Positions 17,351 to 25,974 of a DNA stretch of 64,000 nucleotides are shown here, in pieces (position 1 is the first letter of the stretch; every line of letters begins with the position of its first letter). The notes under the pieces are model-generated. The model ran no database searches, was not told where the DNA came from, and saw only the letters and a list, made by a program, of their open reading frames with translations. Source of the stretch: Cupriavidus pauculus (GTDB taxonomy: Bacteria > Pseudomonadota > Gammaproteobacteria > Burkholderiales > Burkholderiaceae); the NCBI RefSeq assembly GCF_008693385.1, contig NZ_CP044067.1:2709501-2773500 (forward strand). The letters are read 5' to 3'. Position numbers and translations under genes: made by a program.

Positions 17351-18772
17351 CTACGCGGCGGCCGAACGCAGGAAGCTCGCCCCGATCTCCTTCGCGAACT
17401 CGCCGACGAGTTCGAGTTCGGCCTCGGTCAGCCCGCCCGCGCAGCAGGTCGCGCCCCAGTCGCCGCACAGCAGCGCGACGCACCGGTTGCGCAGCTTGAC
17501 CGGCGCGAGCAGCACCGAGCGTGCCTCGGGCATCGCGTCGCGATACCAGCGCGGTACGCGCTGGGCCACTTCGGCGTCGTGCGTGTCCTCGAACTGGAGC
17601 GGCCGCGGCGAGATCGTCGCGAAGTGAAAGATATCGGGCACGAACCCTTCTTCGAACGACAGCGCGTCCAGCTTTTCGCGCACGCCGTTGCCGAAACCGA
17701 GCCGCGCGTCGAAGCGCTTGGCGCCGGGGTTCAGCACCATCAGGAACCCATTCTCGAAGTTGAGCGCGCGCATGACGCACTCCAGCGCGAGCGGCGCCAT
17801 CTGTCCGATGGAGAGCGCCGCGCCTTCGCGGCGCACCTCTTCGAGGCCGACCCGCAACCGCTCGATGGCGTCCGCGGGCTTGCCTTCGGGCGCGGGCGCT
17901 TCGGTATCGGGGGCCTCCGCCTGCGCGATGGAGGCGCTGAGCGTTCCCGCCTGGCGGATGGCAAAACGGATATCGGCCGCATCGAGGCCCAGCACGCGTG
18001 CGTGCTCGCTCAGCAGGGCTTCCACGTCCTCGGGCGCGGCATCCCGCGTCATCGCGGCGGCCGCCTGCGAGGAAACCTGCGCCATGGCGCCGAGCCAGTC
18101 GGTGTGGGTCTCGATGACGGTCTCGGCCGTCACCGGGCGGTGGCTCATCGTATTGGCGATGAGTCCGGGCAGGCGCCATTTGACGGCGGCGGCCTCCGCG
18201 ATCTCCGCGAGCGATACGCCGACCACCTCGACGCACGCATCGGTCTCGGCCATCTCTCCCGATTCCGTCAGCGCCTGGATGCGTTCCCACTCGTCCGGGA
18301 AATAGAACACGAGCAACAGCCGGCTCATGTGGTACATCAACGTGCAGACGACCGCTTCCTCGCCTTCGTTGATGCCGCGCGCATTGCTCAGCGCGCGCGT
18401 GATCTCGCCCGCGACGAGCGCCTGCGTCATCGCGCGCGCGGCCTGCGGGCGGCTTGGCGCCACGCCGTGGAAATAGTCGAGCAGCTGCACGCCGAGCGTC
18501 AGATGGCTGATCGCCTCCACGCCGAGCACGAGGATCGCGCGCGACACCGTGGTCACCTCGCCGCCGAACGAGCGGTACATCGCCGAATTCGCAAGGCGGA
18601 TGACCTTCTGCGACAGGCTGAAGTCCGACAGCACGCTCGAGGCCATTTGGCCGACGTTGAGGTCGCTATGCAGCGTCTTGAAGATGTTATCGACCGAATA
18701 CTGCAGCGTGGGAAAGTCTCCCTGCTGCGCCATGCGGTTCCAGAGCGTCTCGAAGAAGGCGTCCTTTCTCAT
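17351..18772 (-). CDS. HDOD-GAF signalling protein
   Basis: A 473-residue soluble protein. An HDOD domain (about residues 12-215) is recognisable by the hydrophobic helical pattern with LSQKVIRLANSAMY and AILVLGVEAISHL. A GAF-like domain (about 310-470) contains ENGFLMVLNPGAKRFDARLG. HDOD proteins are signalling scaffolds without HD phosphohydrolase residues. Its ATG overlaps the stop of the GGDEF-EAL gene (ATGA), so the two are translated together and probably act in one cyclic-di-GMP circuit. Confidence 0.85.
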   Translation of the reverse strand: MRKDAFFETLWNRMAQQGDFPTLQYSVDNIFKTLHSDLNVGQMASSVLSDFSLSQKVIRLANSAMYRSFGGEVTTVSRAILVLGVEAISHLTLGVQLLDYFHGVAPSRPQAARAMTQALVAGEITRALSNARGINEGEEAVVCTLMYHMSRLLLVFYFPDEWERIQALTESGEMAETDACVEVVGVSLAEIAEAAAVKWRLPGLIANTMSHRPVTAETVIETHTDWLGAMAQVSSQAAAAMTRDAAPEDVEALLSEHARVLGLDAADIRFAIRQAGTLSASIAQAEAPDTEAPAPEGKPADAIERLRVGLEEVRREGAALSIGQMAPLALECVMRALNFENGFLMVLNPGAKRFDARLGFGNGVREKLDALSFEEGFVPDIFHFATISPRPLQFEDTHDAEVAQRVPRWYRDAMPEARSVLLAPVKLRNRCVALLCGDWGATCCAGGLTEAELELVGEFAKEIGASFLRSAAA

Positions 18773-20676
18773 GCCTGCCCCTGCGACGGAAATACATCGG
18801 TCTGGCCGAGCTGCAGCGCGCCGGCGTGCAGCGCGCGCTCGAACTCGCCCGGCGGCAGTGCCTGCGCGTAGCGCCAGCCCTGCACCAGCGTGCAGCCCTG
18901 CGCGGACAGCAACTGCGCCTGCGCATCCGATTCCACACCCTCGGCGATTGCCACGAGACCGAGCTCGCGCGAGAGGGACATCACCGCGGACACGATGGTG
19001 CGCGCATGCGGGGAGTCCATCATGTCGCTGACGAAGCTGCGGTCGATCTTGAGCGCGGACAGCGGAAAGCGGCGCAGATAGGACAGGCTCGAATAGCCGG
19101 TGCCGAAGTCGTCCACCGCAAAGCGGATGCCCAGCGCGCGCAGTTCCGTGAGCAGCGACTCGGTCGCGGCCGGGTCGGTCATCAGCGCGCTTTCGGTGAT
19201 TTCGAGCACCACGCGGTCCGGAGAGATACGGGCGTCCTGGATCGCGTTGCGCACGCTGTCGAGGAAGCCCGGATGGCGGAACTGCACCGGCGATACGTTG
19301 ACGGACATGTGCTGCACGTGGATGCCCTGCGCATCCCAGCTGGCGAGCTGCGCGCAGGCGCAACGCAGCGCCCAGGCGCCGAGATGCTTGATCAGGCCGT
19401 TGTTCTCGGCCATCGGAATAAAGACGTCGGGCGGGATCGCGCCCTGGGGATGCTCCCAGCGCATCAGGGCCTCGGTCGCGCAGACCTCGCCGGTCTCGGG
19501 CCACACGATGGGCTGGTAATGGAGCAGGAATTCGCCGTTCTGCACGGCCTCGAACATGCTCTGCTCGATGCGGAACTGCTCGTCGAGCCGATGCTCGAAT
19601 TCGGGCGAATACAGGCAATAGCGGTTTTTGCCGAGCGCCTTGGCCTCGTACATCGCAAGGTCGGCGCGGCGCAGCCACTGCGATTCCGTCAGCGGCATGT
19701 CGGCGGGATTTCCGGCGGGAGAGGCGGTGCCGCCGAATGCGAGCCCGATGCTCGTGGTGATACGCACCTGGCAGCCGCCCAGATGGAACGGCTGGCGGCA
19801 GACGTGGATCACGCGCTCGAGAATGCGTATCGCTTCCGATTCGGAGTCGAGCCCCTCTAGCAGCAGCACGAATTCGTCGCCGCCGAGCCGCGCGACCATA
19901 TTGCGCGAGCGCAGCGCGTCCTGCAGGCGCTTGCCGATTTCCTTGAGCAGCGCGTCGCCGAACTCGTGGCCGAGCGAATCGTTGACCTTCTTGAAGCCGT
20001 CCAGGTCCATCAGCGCCAGCGCGAACAGCTGGCCCGGCGTGCCGCGCGCCGAGAACTCGGCGATGCGCTTGCGCATGTAGGCACGGTTGCCGGCGCCCGT
20101 GAGCGGGTCCTGATAGGAGAGCTCGACGAGCTGGCGTTCGTTCTCGACCCAATCCGTGACGTCGTGACCGGTCAGCAGCAGTTCCGTGCGCTCCCCGGCG
20201 CGATCATCGACGCGGTCGTCGGTGCGGGTATTGGTGCGGTCATCGACGCGGTCATCGACGCGGTCATCGATGACACGGCGCGTGATACGCAGGTCGATCC
20301 AGCGGCTGCTGCGGATGCCGCAGACGAACCGGAAACGGTCGCGGCGTACCGTGCCGTCCTGCGCGCAGCGTTGCAGCAGCCAGGCCAGGCGCTGGCGTTC
20401 CTCGGCCGCGACGATATCGAGCACGGACACGCGCAGCAGGTATTCGCGGGGGTAGTCGAGCAGCAGCGCCGAGGACTCGGTGGCGCGACGGATGCGCCCG
20501 GCGGTCCCGGTCTGGAGGGCGAGGTCGCCCGTGGCTTCCAGCAATGCCCAGCCTTCGCGTTCGGCTGCGCGTTCTTCCGCACTCTCGCCCGACACCGCGG
20601 ACAGCGCGTCGAGCGCCACGAAATCCCGATCGACGGGGTCGTGAGCCAGAGCCACATCAAACGTAATCGAGGTCAT
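18769..20676 (-). CDS. PAS-like GGDEF-EAL cyclic-di-GMP enzyme
   Basis: A 635-residue protein beginning MTSITFDVALAHD; GAGGAA precedes this ATG at 20676. An N-terminal sensory region (about residues 30-190, PAS-like) precedes a GGDEF domain (about 195-360) with intact GGDEF, and an EAL domain (about 375-625) with EALMRWEHP, EITES and DDFGTGYSS. Both catalytic sites look active, so it could make and break cyclic-di-GMP. The RxxD inhibitory site just before GGDEF is missing. An odd Asp/Arg/Val repeat (residues about 135-165) is encoded by a tandem repeat around 20210-20275. The downstream HDOD-GAF gene overlaps by 4 bp. Confidence 0.92.
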   Translation of the reverse strand: MTSITFDVALAHDPVDRDFVALDALSAVSGESAEERAAEREGWALLEATGDLALQTGTAGRIRRATESSALLLDYPREYLLRVSVLDIVAAEERQRLAWLLQRCAQDGTVRRDRFRFVCGIRSSRWIDLRITRRVIDDRVDDRVDDRTNTRTDDRVDDRAGERTELLLTGHDVTDWVENERQLVELSYQDPLTGAGNRAYMRKRIAEFSARGTPGQLFALALMDLDGFKKVNDSLGHEFGDALLKEIGKRLQDALRSRNMVARLGGDEFVLLLEGLDSESEAIRILERVIHVCRQPFHLGGCQVRITTSIGLAFGGTASPAGNPADMPLTESQWLRRADLAMYEAKALGKNRYCLYSPEFEHRLDEQFRIEQSMFEAVQNGEFLLHYQPIVWPETGEVCATEALMRWEHPQGAIPPDVFIPMAENNGLIKHLGAWALRCACAQLASWDAQGIHVQHMSVNVSPVQFRHPGFLDSVRNAIQDARISPDRVVLEITESALMTDPAATESLLTELRALGIRFAVDDFGTGYSSLSYLRRFPLSALKIDRSFVSDMMDSPHARTIVSAVMSLSRELGLVAIAEGVESDAQAQLLSAQGCTLVQGWRYAQALPPGEFERALHAGALQLGQTDVFPSQGQA

Positions 20677-20918
20677 CGAGTTCCTCAGCGTGGGTTTCTC
20701 TGGTTCGCGTGCGTGGACGACATGAGTCGGGACCCGAACAAAAACACCGGACAAGAGCCAGCGTGCAACAACGCAATCTCCAGAAATCCACCAGGCTGGC
20801 GGCAACGAATGACAAGTAAGCGACCGATTCTAATACGAGGGCTTACGCTTGGCGATGTCCGCAGGTTGCCGGATGCCGGGCAGTTGGCGTTTTCGCACAA
20901 CGCCCGGCGCCCATTCCA

Positions 20919-21131
20919 TCAAACCTTGATGTCGATGTTCTGGCCGAGATGCGGGGGGTTGCTGGCTGGGGTGACCTGCGGCATGCCCTGAAGCAGGGCG
21001 GCCACGCCTGCGGCCTGCATGTCCAGCGCCTTGCGCAGCATCACCAGCGGTACGGGATTCGCCCCCGCATTGCTGGCCGCGCTGACAACGGAAGTATCCA
21101 TGAGTGTCGTCCGATCGGTTGAGAAAAGCAT
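20919..21131 (-). CDS. YjfB-like putative motility protein
   Basis: A 70-residue protein whose core (LRKALDMQAAGVAALLQGMP ... LGQNIDIKV) matches the small YjfB family, often annotated as putative motility proteins. The ATG at 21131 has AGGGAG nine bases upstream; a second in-frame ATG at 21101 would match the family N-terminus better (MDTSV) but lacks a ribosome site. Function is not known experimentally. It stands upstream-adjacent to the cyclic-di-GMP pair. Confidence 0.75.
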   Translation of the reverse strand: MLFSTDRTTLMDTSVVSAASNAGANPVPLVMLRKALDMQAAGVAALLQGMPQVTPASNPPHLGQNIDIKV

Positions 21132-21216
21132 GGGAGAGAACTCCCTGCATCGACCGTTAACGGCACGGTGGAAGTATTCCTGAGGGGAAGGGTGAAGGAT
21201 TTTCGGAGGGGGTGTT

Positions 21217-21241
21217 CCCCCTCTCCCGAGGGGAGAGGGGG
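21217..21241. repeat. Palindromic intergenic repeat, second copy type
   Basis: An 11-bp inverted repeat, CCCCCTCTCCC, loop GAG, GGGAGAGGGGG. The same core as at 1579-1606 (CCCCTCTCCC/GGGAGAGGGG), so a dispersed repeat family is likely in this genome. Confidence 0.65.
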
Positions 21242-21253
21242 GCCGGCGGGCAG

Positions 21254-21313
21254 GGCGCCGGCCAGAGGGCGCCGGCTAGGGGCGCCGACTACTGGCGCCG
21301 ACTACTGGCGCCG
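21254..21313. repeat. Tandem GGCGCCG repeat array
   Basis: Five GGCGCCG cores start at 21254, 21268, 21281, 21294 and 21307, spaced 13-14 bp. The last three units read GGCGCCGACTACT-like and are nearly identical. The array lies directly downstream of the stop of the minus-strand repeat protein gene. Confidence 0.8.
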
Positions 21314-21315
21314 AC

Positions 21316-21672
21316 TTACTTCGCGGCGGCGGCCGGAGCCTTCTTGTGGGCCGACGACTTCTTCTTGGCCGGCTTCGCGGCCTTGTCGTCGACCAGCGCG
21401 CTGGCCGTGTTCTGGCGCGCGCCCTGCGTGTACGGGTCGAACTTGTCGTTCTTGGCCGTATCCGGGACGTAGCCGTCCTTGTTGGTCACGCGATTGGCGT
21501 CGGGCGTGTAGCCGTCCTTGTTGCTGATGCGGTTCGGATCCGGAACGTAGCCGTCCTTGTTGGTCGTCCGCATGTTGTAGTCATAGCGGTCGGCCGGATT
21601 GGCCGGGCCCGCCGCGTGGGCCATGCCGGTGGACAGCAGGGCGAGGGCGGCGAGGGCAACGATGGTCTTCAT
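21316..21672 (-). CDS. Secreted protein with three 13-residue NKDGYxPD repeats
   Basis: A 118-residue exported protein. A clear signal peptide (MKTIVALAALALLSTGMAHA) is followed by three 13-residue units, NKDGYVPDPNRIS, NKDGYTPDANRVT and NKDGYVPDTAKND. An Ala/Lys-rich tail (AAKPAKKKSSAHKKAPAAAAK) ends it. AGGAG precedes the ATG. The D-x-N-x-D/NKDGY pattern resembles calcium-loop or short-turn repeats but does not match a family I can name. The basic tail could bind nucleic acid or a negatively charged surface polymer. It is divergent from mdtD. Confidence 0.75.
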   Translation of the reverse strand: MKTIVALAALALLSTGMAHAAGPANPADRYDYNMRTTNKDGYVPDPNRISNKDGYTPDANRVTNKDGYVPDTAKNDKFDPYTQGARQNTASALVDDKAAKPAKKKSSAHKKAPAAAAK

Positions 21673-21924
21673 GGTGACTCCTGTCTAGGGTGGGGAATGC
21701 TCCCGAACCGATGCGCGCGCACGGGCTGCCCCTCAGCGTACCCTTGTGCGGAAGAAGTTTCCAGACACCCCCAAACCAAGGTATTACCGGTATTGCCCAA
21801 CTAATGAGGGTTTCGATGCTGCGATGCATCAATTTCGCATGTCGGCGATCGGCCGACTTGCCTCGGGGGCTTGCCGGGCATAAGGTTTCGGTTTTTGCAG
21901 CGCCCCCCATCCGGAGTTTCCCGA

Positions 21925-23352
21925 ATGCCCACCTCTCTGCCCGACGACCGCAACCTGCGCATCATGTTGTGGGTCGTCGCGGTCGGCTTCTTCATGCAGA
22001 CGCTCGACTCGACGATCGTCAATACCGCGCTGCCTGCGATGGCGGCGAGCCTCGGGGAGAGTCCGCTGCGGATGCAGTCGGTCATCATCGCGTACTCGCT
22101 TACGATGGCCGTGATCATTCCGGCGTCGGGCTGGCTGGCGGACAGGTTCGGCACGCGCACGATCTTCCAGGTGGCCATCGCGCTGTTCGTGCTGGGCTCG
22201 CTGCTATGCGCGTGGGCGCAATCGCTGACGGTGCTCGTGATCGCGCGCGTGGTGCAGGGCGTGGGCGGCGCGATGCTGCTGCCGGTGGGGCGGCTGTCGG
22301 TACTGCGGACGTTTCCGCGCGACCAGTATCTCCAGGCGCTGAGCTTCGTGGCGATTCCCGGGATGATCGGTCCGCTGATCGGGCCGACGCTCGGCGGCTG
22401 GCTCACGCAGACGTTCTCCTGGCACTGGATCTTCCTGATCAACGTGCCCGTGGGCGTGATCGGCGCGCTGGCGACCGTTCGCTTCATGCCCAATGCGCGC
22501 CTGCCCGGCATCGGGCCGTTCGACCTCGGCGGCTACTTCCTGCTCGCCACGGCGATGGTGACCCTGTCGTTCGCGCTCGATGGGCTGGCGGAACTGGGGT
22601 TCCAGCCGGCCGTGGTGCTGATGCTGCTGATCGCGAGTCTGGGCGCGCTGACCGTGTACGTACTGCACGCGCGACGGCGGCAGCAGCCGCTGTTTCCGCT
22701 GCGGCTGTTCCGCATCCATGCGTTCAGCGTCGGATTGCTGGGCAACCTGTTCGCGCGCATCGGCAATGGCGCGATGCCGTTCCTGATTCCGCTCACGCTG
22801 CAGGTGAGCCTGGGCTTCTCGCCCTTCGACGCGGGGCTGATGATGTTGCCGGTGACGGCCGCCGGCATGGGTGCGAAGCGGCTCGCGACGACGCTGATCG
22901 AGAAGCACGGATATCGGCGCGTGCTGACGACCAATACCGTGCTGGTCGGCATCGTGATCGCCTCGTTCGCGCTGATCGCGCCGGGACGGCCGCTTGCGCT
23001 GACGATCGTGCAGCTGGCGATCTTCGGCGCGGTCAACTCGATCCAGTTCACCGCGATGAACACCGTCACGCTCAAGGACCTCGGCGGCAATACCGCGAGC
23101 AGCGGCAACAGCATGCTGTCGATGGTGCAGATGCTCTCCATGAGCCTGGCCGTGACGTCGGCGGGCGCCTTGCTCTCGACGTTCCAGCAGGGTATCGGGC
23201 GCCATTCGGGCATGGCGGTGCTGCCCGCGTTCCACACGACGTTCCTCTGCCTCGGCGTGATCACGGCGGCATCGGCATGGATCTTCCTCCAACTCCCGCC
23301 CGAGGTGGCAAAGGGCACGCGCGAGGAGGTCAAGCAGGCCGGGGAGATCTGA
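21925..23352 (+). CDS. mdtD: Multidrug MFS transporter MdtD (DHA2 family)
   Basis: A 475-residue proton-driven exporter of the 14-helix DHA2 family. MPTSLPDD is the start (GGAG nine bases upstream). It resembles E. coli MdtD along its whole length: FFMQTLDSTIVNTALPAMA, motif A-like SGWLADRFGTR, VVQGVGGAMLLPVGRL, motif C GPLIGPTLGGWL and ASSGNSMLSMVQ. E. coli mdtD lies in the BaeSR-controlled mdtABCD operon; here it is alone. Substrates are not known. Confidence 0.9.
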   Translation: MPTSLPDDRNLRIMLWVVAVGFFMQTLDSTIVNTALPAMAASLGESPLRMQSVIIAYSLTMAVIIPASGWLADRFGTRTIFQVAIALFVLGSLLCAWAQSLTVLVIARVVQGVGGAMLLPVGRLSVLRTFPRDQYLQALSFVAIPGMIGPLIGPTLGGWLTQTFSWHWIFLINVPVGVIGALATVRFMPNARLPGIGPFDLGGYFLLATAMVTLSFALDGLAELGFQPAVVLMLLIASLGALTVYVLHARRRQQPLFPLRLFRIHAFSVGLLGNLFARIGNGAMPFLIPLTLQVSLGFSPFDAGLMMLPVTAAGMGAKRLATTLIEKHGYRRVLTTNTVLVGIVIASFALIAPGRPLALTIVQLAIFGAVNSIQFTAMNTVTLKDLGGNTASSGNSMLSMVQMLSMSLAVTSAGALLSTFQQGIGRHSGMAVLPAFHTTFLCLGVITAASAWIFLQLPPEVAKGTREEVKQAGEI

Positions 23353-23373
23353 TCCCCGGCCCTGCCGGAAGCG

Positions 23374-24342
23374 TTACGGCTTCAGCAGTTCGCAGAAACG
23401 TTCCAGATCGACGTTGCCGCCGCTGATCACCACGCCGATGCGCTTGCCCTGCAGTTCGGGCTTGATCGTGAACGCGCCCGCGAGGCTTAGCGCCCCGGTC
23501 GGCTCGACGAGGATCTTCATGCGCGCGGCGAAGAGGCGCATGGCGTCGATCAGTTGCGCGTCCGTGGCGGTGAGGATATCGGTGACATCGCGGCGGATGA
23601 TCCCGAACGTGTAGTGGCCGAGGTGCTGGGTTTGCGCGCCGTCGGCGATGGTCTTCGGCGTCGGGATGTCCACGATCTCGCCGCTGCGGAACGAGCGCTG
23701 GCCGTCGTTGCCGGCTTCCGGCTCCACGCCGTAGATCTTGCATTGCGGCGCCAGCGCGCGCGTGGCCAGTGCCGTGCCCGACAGCAGCCCGCCGCCGCCC
23801 AGCGGCGTGAAGATGGCGTCCAGGGTCCCCACCTCCTCGAACAGTTCCTTGGCCGCGGTGCCCTGGCCCGTCAGCACGTCCGGATGGTCGTACGGCGGAA
23901 TCAGCGTCATGCCGTGCTCCTCGGCCAGCTTGCGGCCGATCGCCTCGCGGTCTTCCTTGTAGCGGTCGTACATCACCACATTGCCGCCATAGCCTTTGGT
24001 CGCCGCGACCTTCGCGGCCGGTGCGTCGTGCGGCATGATGATCGTCGCCGGCATGCCGAGCAGGCGCGCGGACAGCGCGATGGCCTGCGCATGGTTGCCC
24101 GACGAGAACGCCACCACGCCGGCGCGGCGTTGCTCGGGCGTGAACTTCGAGAGGGCGTTGAAGCCGCCGCGGAACTTGAACGCGCCCATCCGTTGCAGGT
24201 TCTCGCACTTGAAGAACACTTCGGCGCCGAGCAGGTCGTTGACCGTGCGGGACGTCATGACGGGAGTCTTGTGCGCGTAGCCTTCGAGCCGTTTGGCGGC
24301 GGCTTCGACGTCGGCGTAAGTGGGCAAGGTGATATCGGTCAT
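23374..24342 (-). CDS. PLP-dependent dehydratase (threonine / 3-hydroxyaspartate ammonia-lyase type)
   Basis: A 322-residue fold-type II PLP enzyme. The PLP lysine lies in GAFKFRGG near residue 55. SSGNHAQA near 80 binds substrate, and GGGGLLSG near 185 binds phosphate. The single catalytic domain without an ACT regulatory domain fits the serine racemase / threo-3-hydroxyaspartate dehydratase branch rather than biosynthetic IlvA. It is 20 bp after an ornithine-cyclodeaminase-family gene and a YheO-type regulator, so it belongs to a specialised amino-acid catabolic operon. Threonine, serine or 3-hydroxyaspartate are all possible substrates. Confidence 0.85.
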   Translation of the reverse strand: MTDITLPTYADVEAAAKRLEGYAHKTPVMTSRTVNDLLGAEVFFKCENLQRMGAFKFRGGFNALSKFTPEQRRAGVVAFSSGNHAQAIALSARLLGMPATIIMPHDAPAAKVAATKGYGGNVVMYDRYKEDREAIGRKLAEEHGMTLIPPYDHPDVLTGQGTAAKELFEEVGTLDAIFTPLGGGGLLSGTALATRALAPQCKIYGVEPEAGNDGQRSFRSGEIVDIPTPKTIADGAQTQHLGHYTFGIIRRDVTDILTATDAQLIDAMRLFAARMKILVEPTGALSLAGAFTIKPELQGKRIGVVISGGNVDLERFCELLKP

Positions 24343-24362
24343 GGATCGAGGCAGTAGTGGAG

Positions 24363-25343
24363 TTACCAGGGCCATGCGATGGCGCACCCGACGCCGTCGG
24401 CCATGGCTCGTTCGTGGATCATGCGCCCGACGGTGAGGTCCTGCAATGCCAGGCCCGTCATGTCGAACACGGTGATATCGCCGGGCTGGCGCGCGAGGGA
24501 CGCCTTGCCTGTCAGCAGGTCGCCGATCTCGGTGCACGCCACGCCGGGCGCCCATTGGCGCTCGCCGATCGTGACGGATTGCTCGCGGTCGTCGGCGACG
24601 ACGATCGCGCGCTCGAGCACGCCGGCCGGCAGTTCGCGCTTGCCGCGCGTATCGGTACCGACCGCATTGATGTGTGTGCCGGGCTGCAAGGCATCGGCAT
24701 CGAACAGTGGGCCGCGTCCCGGCGTGGCGGTGATGACGATGTCGCTGCCGGCGACCGCGCGATTGCCGTCGGTGTCGTGCGACACAGCGATACCGGCGGC
24801 CAGTGTGGCGATGGCGGCTTCGAACGCGGGGTCCGGCGTGCCGCCGTGGCTGACATAACGCACGGTGCGCAGCGAAGGCAGGCGCCGCAGCGCGAAGGCG
24901 GCCTGCACGCGCGCCTGCACGCCGGTACCGAACACGCACAGCGATGTGCTGTCCGGCCGCGCGAGCGCTTGCAGGCCGATGCCGCCGGCCGCGCCCGTTC
25001 GGGCGGTGGTGATCGCGTTGCCGTCGATCATGCAGACCGGGCGTCCCGTCGCGGGATCGATGAGCAGGATCGTGGCCTGATGCGGCTCGCCGCCCTGTTG
25101 CCGATTCGATGGCCAGAACCCCGCCGCCTTGAACCCCAGCAGGTCCTGCGCGGGGACGTCGCCTGCCTTGATGCCGAACACGCCGCCCGTATGCAGCGGT
25201 TCCCGGATGACGGGGAATACGCGGCCTTCGCGATCGCTGTGGAGCGTGAATGCCTCGCGCACGGCGCGCAGGACATCGTCGGGGTTCAGCAGCGACTCGA
25301 CCGCGTGTTTGTCGAGCAGCAGCAGTTGGGCATCAGCGGGCAT
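24363..25343 (-). CDS. Ornithine cyclodeaminase / mu-crystallin family reductase
   Basis: A 326-residue NAD(P)-dependent enzyme of the OCD/mu-crystallin family, beginning MPADAQLLLLDKHAVESLL. The Rossmann motif CVFGTGVQAR lies near residue 128, with TARTGAAGGIGLQALAR before it and DIVITATPGRGPL after. Family members include ornithine cyclodeaminase, Delta1-pyrroline-2-carboxylate reductase, DauB and iminosuccinate reductase. The start codon lies inside the end of the regulator gene (11-bp overlap), so translation is coupled. Next to the dehydratase, reduction of an imine product is a reasonable role. Confidence 0.85.
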   Translation of the reverse strand: MPADAQLLLLDKHAVESLLNPDDVLRAVREAFTLHSDREGRVFPVIREPLHTGGVFGIKAGDVPAQDLLGFKAAGFWPSNRQQGGEPHQATILLIDPATGRPVCMIDGNAITTARTGAAGGIGLQALARPDSTSLCVFGTGVQARVQAAFALRRLPSLRTVRYVSHGGTPDPAFEAAIATLAAGIAVSHDTDGNRAVAGSDIVITATPGRGPLFDADALQPGTHINAVGTDTRGKRELPAGVLERAIVVADDREQSVTIGERQWAPGVACTEIGDLLTGKASLARQPGDITVFDMTGLALQDLTVGRMIHERAMADGVGCAIAWPW

Positions 25344-25974
25344 AGCTATAGACGGATGCACGCGACACGCCAAGGTGCGCGGCGATGGTTTCCATGGCGC
25401 GCCGCACGTCGAGGAGCCCGGCGGCGCGGAGTTCGGCCAGCAGCGTGCGGCGCTCGTCCGTGCGCAGCGCGCGCGGCGTGGTGGCGTGGCGCGCGGCGAA
25501 TGCGTCGATGCGCGCGCGGATGGCATCGGTGCCGGCGGGGTCGAGTGTCTCGCGCGGACCGTCGGCGTCCATGCGCATGAACTGGTTCATCGCGCTCTGC
25601 AGGCCGCGGAACAGCGTGAGGTCGAGGTTCAGGCACAGCGCGGCGATATAGCGGCCGCTCGAATCCTTGATGCCGATGGACGTGCTCTTGGCCTGGCGGC
25701 CATCCGCGAACTGGTTCGCATAGTTCGCGAGGATCTGCGTGAAGTCCGGGTCGGCGATGCGGGCCATGCCGAGTTCCGTCGCGGGATCGCCGACCTCGCG
25801 GCCGGACAGGTTGTTGTGAATCGCGAGGATGGCCTGATCCGGCGCCAGCAGGTCGTGCACCACGACCTCGCAGAACGGCGCGAGGGTTTGCCCGAGGCCG
25901 TCGGCGATGCGCTCCAGCTGCTCGAGCATGGCGCGCTGTTCCGGGGTGCGGGAGGTCGTGCGGCGGGATTTCAT
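25333..25974 (-). CDS. YheO/DauR-like transcriptional regulator
   Basis: A 213-residue regulator. An N-terminal PAS-like YheO domain (about residues 18-130) contains FCEVVVHDLLAPDQAI and STSIGIKDSSGRYIAALCLN. A C-terminal helix-turn-helix (about 165-212) contains AMETIAAHLGVSRASVYSY. DauR, of this family, controls D-arginine use next to the OCD-family gene dauB. The same partnership is seen here, suggesting an amino-acid-derived inducer. It is first in a three-gene operon. Confidence 0.88.
   Translation of the reverse strand: MKSRRTTSRTPEQRAMLEQLERIADGLGQTLAPFCEVVVHDLLAPDQAILAIHNNLSGREVGDPATELGMARIADPDFTQILANYANQFADGRQAKSTSIGIKDSSGRYIAALCLNLDLTLFRGLQSAMNQFMRMDADGPRETLDPAGTDAIRARIDAFAARHATTPRALRTDERRTLLAELRAAGLLDVRRAMETIAAHLGVSRASVYSYAR

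Noticed and set aside
17351..20152. 933-residue HDOD protein reading
   Set aside because: Upstream of 18772 the frame is a shadow of the GGDEF-EAL gene; the ATGA overlap marks the true start.
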